Shown piece by piece: positions 17,123 through 25,978 of a DNA stretch of 64,000 nt. The translations under genes were made by a program, and so were the position numbers. The stretch's first letter is position 1. Every line of letters starts with the position of its first letter. Under the pieces are notes generated by a model. The model saw nothing but the letters and a program-made list of their open reading frames with translations, did no database searches and was not told where the DNA came from. The stretch is taken from contig NZ_JQNA01000002.1 in assembly GCF_000745015.1 (NCBI RefSeq), forward strand, positions 1,302,001-1,366,000, written 5' to 3'. Source of the DNA: Burkholderia sp. 9120 (lineage in GTDB: Bacteria; Pseudomonadota; Gammaproteobacteria; Burkholderiales; Burkholderiaceae).

Positions 17123-19624
17123 CTAAAGATGTGGCGCATCGAACATGGCCGAGCGATTGCTGCGTGCGAGCTCGTCCTTCATGAGCCTCTGCAGTTGCGG
17201 CGACACTTTCGCAAGAAAGCGGTCGGCCACGTCGTTGTCTGGCGCACCCTGAAGCGTCACGTGGAATACCGGCGCGAAGGTGTTCTGCTGGTCGATCTTC
17301 GTCATCGGCCTGTCCGCGCCCGGCGCTTTCTGAAGTGCTTTCGCTTTCGCAAGCGCATCGGTCACCGTCGCCTGCTGGCCTGTGCGAGCATTGTCATTCC
17401 CGCTCCCCGGCCACGCCCACTTCGTGACTGCCCGCAGTGCCTTGCCGCCGGCGAACGTGCCCAGCGCTCCGCCGACCACGCCCCCGACGGCTACACCTAT
17501 CGGACCACCCAGCGCACCGACGGTCGCGCCGATCTTTGCACCCAGCAGACCACCGGCGAGATTGCCGGCGATGCCCGCAAAACCCTGCGCCTTCGCTGCA
17601 CGCGTGTCGTGGCTGTTCGCTACTGCATAAGCGTCGGTCGCAGCCAGCCCGAGCTTCAGGACGGACCCCGCCATGGCAAGCTTCCCCGCGTACGGCAAAA
17701 CGCGCGGCAGGATACGACCCGCGAAGCCCCGCGCTGCGCCGAACACACGCCCAAGCCGGCCAGCACGCCCGGCACGACCTGCAGCACGGCCCGCCGCGCC
17801 ACCCTTATCGGCGCCAGACAGATCCTCAGCGATGTCTGCGGCCGCCCCTGCCAATCCACCGCCGGCACCGCCAGCACCGCCACCACCAGGCAGGTTGACC
17901 ACGAACACGCGCTGCACACCGGCCGATGCGGCTGCACCGCCCAGCGCCTCCAGTGCGCGGCCGGCAACACCTGCTACACCGCCGCCCTTGCCTCCGCCGC
18001 CCGCTTTGCCACCGCGCGCAACGAGGATCGAACCGCGTGCAATATCGAGTGCGCCCCGACCGATGCCCCAAAGCGACTTTGCCCCGCGCCATGCAATCAG
18101 TCCCGCTGCGACTCCGGCCACCGCCATCGTCGCTTTGGGCGCTGCGTCCGTCATCTTCGCGAGGCCCGTGCCGGTGGCTTTCGTGGCGTGTCCGACGGCG
18201 TCCGTCACCGGCCGCAGCGCGTCGCCGATGCTGCGCATCGCATCGTTCCACTGCTGGCCGACTTCGCTCCACACCTGTTTCGATGAGTCGCGCCGGTCGG
18301 CCAGATCCTTCGCGATCTCGCCGGTTGCCTGTGACGAGTTCTTCTTCAGGCGCTCGTACAGCTCCGCGTTCTGCAGGTACGCGGTCAGCGCCGCCTTGAC
18401 CTGCATGTCCGTGAAGAGGTCGCCGGTCTTCATCGTGTCTTCGAAGGCCGCGATCTGCGCACGACGCTTCTGCGGATCCGTTTCGCCGCTTATGTCCTGC
18501 GCGGCACTGGCAAGCTGCTTTGCCTTGGCCGGATCGACACGCTCGATGTACGCACGCGCGAGAACGAAGGAAGCCTCGAGCGTCGACCAGCCCTTGCCGA
18601 TCGCCTCGCGCATCTTTACTTCGTAGTCGACTCCAGCCTTCTTATAGTTGCTGGCGGTTTCATTCGATCCGATCTTCGAGAACCAGTTTTTGAGGTTATT
18701 CGCGGCTTCGTCGGCGTTACCGGCCGTCTTCATCTGCACCTGCAGCATCGCGCCCAGCTGCGTCACCGAATCCTGCCCCGTGATGCCGATCTTCTGCATC
18801 TCGGCGAGCAGCACCGGAAACCAGCGGGCCATATCGGCCGACTCGAACGAACCCTCCTTGCCGAGAAACGCAATGGCCTCGAACGCTTTCTGCATCTGCT
18901 GCGGATCCGCGATCTTCGCGTTCTGCTGCAGCGCCTGGATCATCCGTGCGGTCTCCACGGTGGTCGCCCCCTGGCCGATCGAGAACTTCGCCGCAAGCGG
19001 CGCGAAGTCAAGTGCACGGCTCACGTCCATGCCGCCCGCCACCATCTGGTTGACGGCCTCGGCGAGCACGTTGCGGCCGATGCCGTTATCGCGCGCATCG
19101 CGCCGGATGCGCTCGCCCATCGACGCCTCCTGCGCGGTGCGGGCAATGCCGGCCTTGATCGCAATGTCGCGGATGATCGCCTGATAGTCCGCTGCGATCG
19201 TTGCTGGCACGGCCACCGCCGCCGAGAACTTCACGGCGTCGCCGATCGCGCCGCGTGCGCCGTCGCGGCCGGCAGCGAGCCGCTCCTGCCCGGTCGCTTT
19301 CAGTTCGAGCCCGCGTGCGGTGCGCCCGAGCCTCGCATACGCACGGTCAAGCCGGTCGACTTCAATGCCGTTCTCGCGCAACGTGCGCATGTTCGATTCG
19401 ATGCGCCGGCGGATACCATCGGCTGCACGGTCGCCCGCCGCATGCAGCCGGCGGAATTCATCCTGCAGTTTCACCGTCTCGCCGATCGTGCGCTGCCACA
19501 GGCGCGTTTCGCTCGCGGTTTTCTTAAGCCCCGTGATGCGCGAACTGGTTTCGGTGATGGCCCGACCGAAGCTCGCCGAGACGGCCCCGCCGATGACAAT
19601 CCCGAGTGCAATATCGTTTGCCAT
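17123..19624 (-). CDS. T: phage tail tape measure protein
   Basis: 833 residues. Phage tape measure features: a charged coiled-coil N-terminus (TSSRITGLKKTASETRLWQ), a conserved core (IRDIAIKAGIARTAQEASMGERIRRDARDNG, ARMIQALQQNAKI, GLQ-type segments), and a Gly/Ala-rich hydrophobic middle with membrane-like stretches (LAGGLLGAKIGATVGALGGP and similar) that may enter the host membrane during injection. The length sets the tail length. Placed between E/E' and U, as in P2. Confidence 0.93.
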   Translation of the reverse strand: MANDIALGIVIGGAVSASFGRAITETSSRITGLKKTASETRLWQRTIGETVKLQDEFRRLHAAGDRAADGIRRRIESNMRTLRENGIEVDRLDRAYARLGRTARGLELKATGQERLAAGRDGARGAIGDAVKFSAAVAVPATIAADYQAIIRDIAIKAGIARTAQEASMGERIRRDARDNGIGRNVLAEAVNQMVAGGMDVSRALDFAPLAAKFSIGQGATTVETARMIQALQQNAKIADPQQMQKAFEAIAFLGKEGSFESADMARWFPVLLAEMQKIGITGQDSVTQLGAMLQVQMKTAGNADEAANNLKNWFSKIGSNETASNYKKAGVDYEVKMREAIGKGWSTLEASFVLARAYIERVDPAKAKQLASAAQDISGETDPQKRRAQIAAFEDTMKTGDLFTDMQVKAALTAYLQNAELYERLKKNSSQATGEIAKDLADRRDSSKQVWSEVGQQWNDAMRSIGDALRPVTDAVGHATKATGTGLAKMTDAAPKATMAVAGVAAGLIAWRGAKSLWGIGRGALDIARGSILVARGGKAGGGGKGGGVAGVAGRALEALGGAAASAGVQRVFVVNLPGGGGAGGAGGGLAGAAADIAEDLSGADKGGAAGRAAGRAGRAGRLGRVFGAARGFAGRILPRVLPYAGKLAMAGSVLKLGLAATDAYAVANSHDTRAAKAQGFAGIAGNLAGGLLGAKIGATVGALGGPIGVAVGGVVGGALGTFAGGKALRAVTKWAWPGSGNDNARTGQQATVTDALAKAKALQKAPGADRPMTKIDQQNTFAPVFHVTLQGAPDNDVADRFLAKVSPQLQRLMKDELARSNRSAMFDAPHL

Positions 19625-19637
19625 GCTGTTGCCTTTT

Positions 19638-19754
19638 TCAGTCGGTCAGCCACCACACCAGATCGTCGGGCGTCATGTCGTCAATTGATGTCGGTGGCAC
19701 GTGGTACTCCTGAAGCAGCCGCCTTGCGAGCGCCTTGAGTGTTATGCTGTCCAT
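19638..19754 (-). CDS. GpE'-like tail assembly segment in an overlapping frame
   Basis: 38 residues (MDSITLKALARRLLQEYHV, ending in DDLVWWLTD). The ending matches the short P2 GpE family, in which an acidic segment is followed by a Trp near the C-terminus. It overlaps the end of the tail assembly chaperone gene and is read in the +1 frame (equivalent to -2) relative to it. In P2 and lambda the second part is made as a frameshift extension of the first. Here a separate ATG exists at 19754, so it could be a frameshift tail or an independently started peptide. I did not identify a convincing slippery site. Confidence 0.6.
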   Translation of the reverse strand: MDSITLKALARRLLQEYHVPPTSIDDMTPDDLVWWLTD

Positions 19755-20094
19755 CCGCACGAGCGGATGTGAGGCGAAAGTAGGCGTCCTGGACGCGGTG
19801 ATAATCACCCAGGTCCAGGCCCTCCAGATCCGTCGGCGAGACACCCGCGAGCGTCGCAAAGATCGCCAGCTCCTGCGCCTCTTCATCGCCCGGCGCGACC
19901 TTCTGCGCGGCACGCATGTCGCGCACCTTCGGTCGCCGGAAGACCAGCGTATCGCGCAGCACGCCATCGAATTCGGTGGGGTAATTGAGTTTGACCGTCA
20001 CGCTGTCGACGAGCCCCGATGCTGTCTGTCCTGCCGACGATGCCGGGGCTGCCGGCGTCGTGCCTTCTGTGCTTTCCATCTGTTCACTCTCCAT
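19681..20094 (-). CDS. E: phage tail assembly chaperone (gpE/Mu gp41-like)
   Basis: 137 residues from the ATG at 20094 (MESEQMESTEG). The conserved core is VTVKLNYPTEFDGVLRDTLVFRRPKVRDM, ELAIFATLAGVSPTDLEGLDLGDYHRVQ. This matches the small tail assembly chaperones that keep the tape measure protein soluble while the tube polymerises around it. It is located between the tube and tape measure genes. The downstream overlapping frame supplies the E' part. Confidence 0.85.
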   Translation of the reverse strand: MESEQMESTEGTTPAAPASSAGQTASGLVDSVTVKLNYPTEFDGVLRDTLVFRRPKVRDMRAAQKVAPGDEEAQELAIFATLAGVSPTDLEGLDLGDYHRVQDAYFRLTSARADGQHNTQGARKAAASGVPRATDIN

Positions 20095-20181
20095 ACGATC
20101 CAAACGACAACGGCGGACCACGTGAAATACGTAGCCCGCCGTTCTGATTAAAGTTGCCTTGCTGCTGCGATGTCGCAGCAA

Positions 20182-20685
20182 TTACATACCGATGGCCTTG
20201 CGGATATCCGCAAGCTGGTCCACGCCGTCGATGATCCGCACCATGCCCAGCACGTCGATCTCGTACACCGTCGCACCGTCGATCTCGAGCTTGTAGTACG
20301 TGAGCGACACCGTGAATTTCGCATCGACCTTCTCCCCCGGCTTCCAGTCGCCCGGATCCACCTCGGAGAGCATGCCCCGGAACGTGGCCGCTACCGCCTT
20401 CGTCGCGCCCTTCGTGTCGCGGAACGCCCCACGAAAGACGCCGTTAAACGCGGTCGCATCGGCGAGCCCAAAGAACTTCAGGGCATCGCGCTCCATCGTC
20501 GACATCTGGAAGCCGGCCTCGAGCCCCTCCATGCCGAGATCGACCTTGACGGGGGCATCCATGCCGCCCGCGCGATGGTCGTCCGTCTTGAGCTTCAGCT
20601 TCGGCAGCGTGCATTGCGTCACACGGCCGGCGAAGCCCCGCCCGTCGACGTACGCGTTAAAGTTATAGAGTGTTTCCGGAATCAC
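20182..20685 (-). CDS. FII: phage major tail tube protein (FII-like)
   Basis: 167 residues. The sequence begins MIPETLYNFNAYVDGRGFAG and continues with VDLGMEGLEAGFQMSTM, FRGMLSEVDPGDWKPGE and KFTVSLTYYKLEIDGATVYEIDVLGM, the signature of the P2 FII contractile tail tube family. The protein stacks as rings inside the sheath. It directly follows the sheath gene and precedes the assembly chaperone. Confidence 0.95.
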   Translation of the reverse strand: MIPETLYNFNAYVDGRGFAGRVTQCTLPKLKLKTDDHRAGGMDAPVKVDLGMEGLEAGFQMSTMERDALKFFGLADATAFNGVFRGAFRDTKGATKAVAATFRGMLSEVDPGDWKPGEKVDAKFTVSLTYYKLEIDGATVYEIDVLGMVRIIDGVDQLADIRKAIGM

Positions 20686-20720
20686 GGATCACCTCATTAT
20701 GGGTAGGTGTAACGGTAGCG

Positions 20721-21890
20721 TTACGAGTTGGTATCGAGCACTTCAGTGAGCCACTGGTCGGTGACCTCGAATCGGAAGTTCGGGTTTTCTGCCGGCGGCA
20801 CGTCGGTGAAGCGGATGTTCCAGTACACCTTGCCGTCCGCGATCTGCGACGCCGTGTTCAGCTCCGGATCCGCGTAGACCTCGAAGTTGATCACCGCGCC
20901 CCTGTTCTTAAGGTCCCGCATGAACGCCTGCAGACCCTTCGTGACATCGTCGACATAGGTGCCGGTGATGCCGCGGTCGACCGCCCATTTGTGACCGGCC
21001 AGCACCGCGTCCATCACGATGTCGAGCGTGCGCACGCGCGTGACGAATTTCCACTTCGCATCGGCCGACAGCGTGCGGTTGCCCCAAAGCCGGTACCCGC
21101 CATCGCGGATGATCGTCGCGATGTTCGCGTTGTTCAGCAGGTTTGCGCGACACGTCTCGTCGCCGTCGAGGAATTCGATAGGCCGCTTCGTGCCCGTGAT
21201 GTCGGTGATTTCCCGGTTCGACGGCGACGCCCAGAAGCCGGTATTCGCATCGGTCTGGCAGAAAAGGCCCGCTGCGAACGACGACGCCGGCGCGTCCACA
21301 TCCGCGTTCGCCGTCGTGTCCCACAACGTCGCGCCCGGGTCGACCATATAGAGACGCTTGCTGCCGAAGTTCTTCGCGTACGCAATCGCCGCCTCGTCGT
21401 CGGTGTTCGGCCCGTCGATGATGCCGATCGCGCGCAGCTTGCCCGCGAGTGAGTCCATGGCGGTGGCCACCGCCTGCGTCGACGAGAAGCCGGGTGCGAG
21501 CAGCAGCCGTGGCTGTACGTTGTATTTCGATTTCGCATCGAGCAGCGACTGCAGGCCAGTGCGTGCGCCGCCGGCACTGACGCCGCCAATGATGGCCGAC
21601 GTGAGTGCAGGTGCTTCGCCTCCGGCCGCCACCCCGGTCGCGACCACCACCGCCTTGCTCTGCGCATAGATGGCGCGTGCGGCTTTGGCGACAGCGCTGG
21701 TCTCACCGAACGCGGCCACCGCTTCGCGATAGCTCGTCAGCTGCACCGGCACGTTGGGCATGGCCCGATCGGCGCCGGGCGTATAGGTGTCGACGAGACC
21801 CACGATCGACGACGACGGCACGGCGATCGTGCGCGGGCCGCTGTCGACCAGCGACACCGTGACGCCGTGGAAAAACGATGTTGCACCCAT
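20721..21890 (-). CDS. FI: phage tail sheath protein (FI-like)
   Basis: 389 residues from the ATG at 21890 (MGATSFFHGVTVSLVD); a longer open frame upstream looks non-coding. Features of the contractile sheath family include an N-terminal GPRTIAVPSSSIVGLVDT segment, a central ALTSAIIGGVSAGGARTGLQ, then NREITDITGTKRPIEF, the C-terminal HKWAVDRGITGTYVDDVTKGLQAFM and a closing region FRFEVTDQWL. It forms the contractile outer tail and drives injection. An intrinsic terminator lies just ahead of its start. Confidence 0.95.
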   Translation of the reverse strand: MGATSFFHGVTVSLVDSGPRTIAVPSSSIVGLVDTYTPGADRAMPNVPVQLTSYREAVAAFGETSAVAKAARAIYAQSKAVVVATGVAAGGEAPALTSAIIGGVSAGGARTGLQSLLDAKSKYNVQPRLLLAPGFSSTQAVATAMDSLAGKLRAIGIIDGPNTDDEAAIAYAKNFGSKRLYMVDPGATLWDTTANADVDAPASSFAAGLFCQTDANTGFWASPSNREITDITGTKRPIEFLDGDETCRANLLNNANIATIIRDGGYRLWGNRTLSADAKWKFVTRVRTLDIVMDAVLAGHKWAVDRGITGTYVDDVTKGLQAFMRDLKNRGAVINFEVYADPELNTASQIADGKVYWNIRFTDVPPAENPNFRFEVTDQWLTEVLDTNS

Positions 21891-21903
21891 GCGGGCTCTC
21901 CAT

Positions 21904-21940
21904 AAAAAAGAAGCCGTCGCGGACCAGATCCGGGACGGCT
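21904..21940 (-). terminator. intrinsic terminator ahead of the sheath gene
   Basis: Minus strand: arms AGCCGTC and GACGGCT enclose an extended imperfect stem and are followed by TTCTTTTTT. It lies inside the late operon, so full expression of the sheath and later genes needs readthrough, an internal promoter or antitermination. Confidence 0.65.
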
Positions 21941-22002
21941 GTTTCGGGTGATGCGGTGATGCGGTGATGCGGAACGGTGTTCGCGCGGCGAGCCCGGAGC
22001 AA

Positions 22003-22359
22003 TCAGGCCGGTGCGTCGTGCGCCGCATCCTGCACGATCTGCGCGCCGGCATACAGATAGCGGTTCTGGACGCCCGGGTACAGCGTCGTATCTTCCTTGC
22101 CGTCAGCCGGTTGGGCCTGCGCAAGCAGCTGCTCGGCGTAGCGGAACGGATCCGAGCCCGCCTCAGGAATGCCGGTGAGCATGATCGACGTCGCCATGCC
22201 GAGCGGATTCTTGCCTGCCTTGTACATCGCCTCGGTGTAGTAGCTCAACACCACCGCCGACGTGATATTCGAACTGCGGCTTACGTTGACGTTGTCGACG
22301 ACGTGATACTGGGCCGGGACGCCGATCGAATCGATCACGATTTCTTTCTTGAGTGCCAT
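22003..22359 (-). CDS. phage structural-region hypothetical protein
   Basis: 118 residues, hydrophilic, no membrane segment (MALKKEIVIDSIGVPAQYH, then SSNITSAVVLSYYTEAMYKAGKNPLG and DTTLYPGVQNRYLYAGAQIVQDAAH). I do not recognise a named family, but its position between the fibre genes and the sheath gene is typical of conserved P2/Mu-like tail-region proteins, and the regular composition supports real coding. Confidence 0.65.
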   Translation of the reverse strand: MALKKEIVIDSIGVPAQYHVVDNVNVSRSSNITSAVVLSYYTEAMYKAGKNPLGMATSIMLTGIPEAGSDPFRYAEQLLAQAQPADGKEDTTLYPGVQNRYLYAGAQIVQDAAHDAPA

Positions 22360-22395
22360 GTTTGGTCTCTGTGGTTGAATGACGGACCGATGCCG

Positions 22396-22605
22396 TCAGG
22401 CGTTGGCCGGGGTAGCCGCGTTGGCCGCAGTGGTCTGCTCGTTGGGCATGGCCTGCTGATACGCCGAAACCTGTTCGGCAATCTGCGCGTTGGCCGCTTC
22501 GATCACCGGCCGCGCGACGCGATAAGGCAGCTCGCCCAGCGCGGAAAAAACGAGTTCCATGCCGGCGGACGGCAATGTGAGGGTGAAGGCCGAGGGCACA
22601 TTCAT
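22396..22605 (-). CDS. small phage tail-region protein
   Basis: 69 residues (MNVPSAFTLTLPSAGMELVF, then ALGELPYRVARPVIEAANAQIAEQ). No domain recognised. It lies between the fibre assembly gene and the next tail gene, on the same strand and with similar base use, so it is probably a translated member of the late operon, perhaps a small assembly factor. Confidence 0.6.
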   Translation of the reverse strand: MNVPSAFTLTLPSAGMELVFSALGELPYRVARPVIEAANAQIAEQVSAYQQAMPNEQTTAANAATPANA

Positions 22606-22665
22606 GGTGAGTACTCCGGTTAAGGATTGAAGAGGTTGATCGCGGTTGCGGGGAGGCGGGACGAC

Positions 22666-23082
22666 TCAGGCCGGCGCCACCGGCCACTCGATGTCGAACG
22701 GAAAGCCGGGCTGCCCGGTGAGATCGCGCAACGCCTGGCGGTATCGCTCCCAGGCCGCAGCGCTCGCCCTGAACGACTCCGGCGCATCCGGCGGCACGTT
22801 GACGCGGGCGTCGCTCGCCCCCAGCAGCCGGTCACGATAGGCACGCGCGAGCAGCGTGCGATACATGCCTTCGTTCGCACTGAACTCGTGCCTGAGCGAG
22901 TCCGCATCAGGCTGGGGAATCGAGGCGCTTCGCCAGACGGCGATGAACGGCTCGCCGCACTGGCGACCTGAGCGTCCGTCGATGGGATGTGCAACAAAAA
23001 AATCACGACCGTGTTCGAGCATGGGGTATCTCTCCCGGATGATCGTGATCAGCATGTCGTGCGAGTAAATCATCTGTTCCAT
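22666..23082 (-). CDS. phage tail fibre assembly protein (Phage_tail_APC type)
   Basis: 138 residues. The C-terminus (AAAWERYRQALRDLTGQPGFPFDIEWPVAP) is the hallmark of tail fibre assembly chaperones, with the WxxYRQ.LRD motif, a GFP turn and a WP ending. The N-terminal half is variable. It is next to the fibre gene, as expected for a chaperone that trimerises or attaches the fibre. Confidence 0.85.
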   Translation of the reverse strand: MEQMIYSHDMLITIIRERYPMLEHGRDFFVAHPIDGRSGRQCGEPFIAVWRSASIPQPDADSLRHEFSANEGMYRTLLARAYRDRLLGASDARVNVPPDAPESFRASAAAWERYRQALRDLTGQPGFPFDIEWPVAPA

Positions 23083-23106
23083 TTATCTGATGTCCTTCTG
23101 TCATGC

Positions 23107-25398
23107 CTACTGGTTTCGCAACCAGGTCCCACGGATATAAATGCCGCCGTCGCCAACGCGACGCAGCCCGATCATCACCCACGGATCGCCGAGATCCGCC
23201 GTGCCCTCCGAGTGGACATTGACCGCGCCGAATTCGACGACGCCGCTCGCCCAGCGCACCTGCGCGCCCGCGCCTGCCTTGCCAGCGAGAACGGTGGACA
23301 GATAGCCGCCGTACGCGGCGCCGTAGACGTCGCCGTTTGTCGCTACCCAGGCGCCTCCGTTCGCGATCCGCACGATGCCGGCGAAGGTCACATTGCCGCC
23401 GTTGTCCAGGGTGGCCGGGATGCTGTTGTAGTCGCTGTTGACCCACTCCATGCCGCCACCGCCTGCGCGTCCACGCATGAACATCGCCATGCCGTCGGTA
23501 CTCTTCAGGCCGATCTCGCCGTATGTGCCGGGCTGGGTCAGCAGTAGCCGCCCGGTCAGCGTGCCGCCGGCCGTGCTGAGTTTGCTGGCCGGATCGAAAT
23601 TCCAGCCGCCCCATACCGTCTTGCCGTCACTGCGCGCGATCTCGTTACGCCCAAACGACCATGCGTTGGTGCGCCCATCGATATGGAAAACGATGGCCGG
23701 CTCCGATGTGACCGTGCCCCCTTCGTACGCGTCGATCGCCGCGAAATGCCGGCCGCCCCATCGCGTCCAGCGCATGCCCATATAGGCCGCGCCTGTGTTA
23801 GGCGCATCGACCTGCACAGCGGGAATACGCGCGGGCGTTGAATTCCAGTCCGCAAAACCACCACCGTTCTCGCCGGTCGAATGGAACACGCCATTCGCGC
23901 CCGTTCCCGCCTTAACGTTCGACAGGAGCGGGCGCTGGGTCGAGACGACGTCGGTGCCGAAGCGCATTGTCTCGGCGCCGTTGTTAGTGATCGCGAATAC
24001 GCCGTCGGTCACGTGAAAGAAACCCGTATCGGGCGCACCGTCATTGGCAAAGGTCAGCGAAGGCAAAGTCACTGTGCCTGCGTCGAGGTAGATGACCTTG
24101 CCCGTGTTGAGCCTGAGGTCGCCGTTCAGCAATCCGCCGCTGTTCGTATCGAGCGGACTCAGGTTGCCCGAGTGCCAGACATAGCTGTTTCCGATGCGGA
24201 TGTTCTTCTGCGCGAAGTTCCACGCCCACTGCCCGTGTGTCGGCGAATACCAGCCCGCCTCCTGATCGTTTGCATAGAGGTACCCGTCATTGGGACCTAG
24301 CAGGATCTGCCCCTCACCGCCTGCGCGGTTGATCGACAGGCCCGTGTTGACGTCCGCGCCCCGGTTCAGGATCACGCGCCCCGTGTCGCGCCGGATCATG
24401 AACGGGTTCCACAGGTAGCCGCCCTGATCGTTGAACGCCTGAATATAAAAATCCGTGCCCACGTTCGAGCCGTTGCCGGGCTCGCCCGTGGCGTCACCGA
24501 AAATCTTCCAGCGTAGCGTCGCACCGCTCTGGATCTGGATTTCGCGCTGCGTGCCAGCGTCGCCGCGCAAGGCCAGAGGCCTCGCGTTCTTCAGCGTCAC
24601 CGATCCGCCGAACGTGGTGGACGCTCCCGTTTCGTCGATGTTCACCGCGCCCGTGGACAGGTTCCAGAAGATTGGCCGGAAGCTGTTGTAACCGCCGTAG
24701 AGGTCACCCGCGTTCGTCTGCAGCAGATAGGCGGCGTTGCCGTCGTTGCGCAGGAATACGCCGTACGCGCCCGTGACCGCGCGAAACGCGTTGACCGAGC
24801 CCGACTGGATCTCGCCCGTAAAGCGGGCGTCGCCCTTGCCCTGCACAATGCTCGATCCGTCATCATCGGCCGTCCCGAACAGCACGCGCCCGGAAGGCAG
24901 CACGCGCACGCGGGTCGCACCACCGCCGGCCACGATGTCGACGAGACCGGAAGCGTTTTCCGAGCCGATCGACATGTGGCCGTTCGTACGCAACCACGAC
25001 ACACCCGACTGGGCTGCGATCCACGCCGTGGTTTCGCCCTTGCCGAACGTCACCGAGCCCTGCAACAGCGACGCACCCTCGACCGCCAGATCCTTCGTGG
25101 AAACGAGGCCGGCCACACGGGGCGCACCCCACTGTCCGGGATTCTGGTCGGGCGTACTGTTCGAGCCCGCAAGAATTGCGCGATACAGCAGACCGCCCTG
25201 CTGCACGAGCGCGTCGACCGGATAGAGCACTTTCGGGGACCAGGGCGGGATGCCCGTCGCCCTTAGCCAGGCCGTCCGGTTGCCCAGCTGCTTCGCCTGC
25301 ACGTTGTCGATGCCGTCAGGTCCCCCCATTACCGGGTCGGACGTTTCGAACTGATAGATACCGTCTTCCCACCGCTGCACTTCCACAAGATCGGTCAT
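23107..25398 (-). CDS. H: phage tail fibre protein
   Basis: 763 residues. The N-terminus (MTDLVEVQRWEDGIYQFET and GNRTAWLRATGIPPWSP) matches the particle-binding domain of tail fibres in this group. A long Gly, Asn and Thr-rich shaft of beta repeats follows, with several segments of the type TFGGSVTLKNARPLALRGD and LSTAGGTLTGRLLL. The C-terminal region (ADLGDPWVMIGLRRVGDGG) probably forms the receptor-binding tip. It should determine host range. It follows tail protein I and precedes its assembly chaperone. Confidence 0.9.
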   Translation of the reverse strand: MTDLVEVQRWEDGIYQFETSDPVMGGPDGIDNVQAKQLGNRTAWLRATGIPPWSPKVLYPVDALVQQGGLLYRAILAGSNSTPDQNPGQWGAPRVAGLVSTKDLAVEGASLLQGSVTFGKGETTAWIAAQSGVSWLRTNGHMSIGSENASGLVDIVAGGGATRVRVLPSGRVLFGTADDDGSSIVQGKGDARFTGEIQSGSVNAFRAVTGAYGVFLRNDGNAAYLLQTNAGDLYGGYNSFRPIFWNLSTGAVNIDETGASTTFGGSVTLKNARPLALRGDAGTQREIQIQSGATLRWKIFGDATGEPGNGSNVGTDFYIQAFNDQGGYLWNPFMIRRDTGRVILNRGADVNTGLSINRAGGEGQILLGPNDGYLYANDQEAGWYSPTHGQWAWNFAQKNIRIGNSYVWHSGNLSPLDTNSGGLLNGDLRLNTGKVIYLDAGTVTLPSLTFANDGAPDTGFFHVTDGVFAITNNGAETMRFGTDVVSTQRPLLSNVKAGTGANGVFHSTGENGGGFADWNSTPARIPAVQVDAPNTGAAYMGMRWTRWGGRHFAAIDAYEGGTVTSEPAIVFHIDGRTNAWSFGRNEIARSDGKTVWGGWNFDPASKLSTAGGTLTGRLLLTQPGTYGEIGLKSTDGMAMFMRGRAGGGGMEWVNSDYNSIPATLDNGGNVTFAGIVRIANGGAWVATNGDVYGAAYGGYLSTVLAGKAGAGAQVRWASGVVEFGAVNVHSEGTADLGDPWVMIGLRRVGDGGIYIRGTWLRNQ

Positions 25399-25429
25399 GT
25401 GGTTTTACTCCTCTGTTCTGCAATCGTTC

Positions 25430-25978
25430 TTACCTACCGGCAGCGGCAACGTATTCGAGCTTCGCCAGCCGGCTGCGTGCGGGGGCGTAGCGCTCCACGG
25501 CCGCACGCAGGCGCGCGGCCTGCTCATCGGTCACCGGCTGGTGCAGCTTGACGATGTACTCGGCCCACGCACTACGCGAGCCATGCAGGTAGTCGCCGTT
25601 ACGCGTGATCGAGCCATCGCGCCGACGGGCAAGCCGCCCCTCGATCAGCGTCACCTCGCCGAAGCCGAGCCGCCGGATCACTTCGCGCACCGCCCACGCC
25701 GTGCCCTTCTTACGGTGGAGTTCAAGCGAGCCCTTGATCAGGGATCGTTTCGCTTCGTCCGAGTCCGCGAGTTCCCAGCCGTCGACCGCGAGCGCCCAGG
25801 CGAGCCACGGCAGCCAGCCGGACGGACAGCGATCCGCATCCCAAAGGGTGCGAAGGATCTCCGGATCGACCTTGGGCTCCATCACGCGGGCAAGCGCCGC
25901 TTCGAGCGGCGTCTGATTTGCGGGCAGGAGCGGCTCACGCATACGCCGCGTCGGTGGCTTGCCAGTTGGATCTGACAT
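25430..25978 (-). CDS. I: P2-type baseplate/tail protein I
   Basis: 182 residues from the ATG at 25978 (MSDPTGKPP), which touches the stop of gene J. The family core is visible: LPANQTPLEAALARVM, RTLWDADRCPSGWLPWLAWALAVDGWE, KRSLIKGSLELHRKKGTAWAVREVIRRLGF. It connects baseplate J to the tail fibres. The W-J-I-fibre order is the standard P2 order. Confidence 0.93.
   Translation of the reverse strand: MSDPTGKPPTRRMREPLLPANQTPLEAALARVMEPKVDPEILRTLWDADRCPSGWLPWLAWALAVDGWELADSDEAKRSLIKGSLELHRKKGTAWAVREVIRRLGFGEVTLIEGRLARRRDGSITRNGDYLHGSRSAWAEYIVKLHQPVTDEQAARLRAAVERYAPARSRLAKLEYVAAAGR

Noticed and set aside
20110-20140. Hairpin between tube and chaperone genes as a terminator
   Set aside because: Good stem on both strands but no adjacent T-run; listed only as a possible structure.
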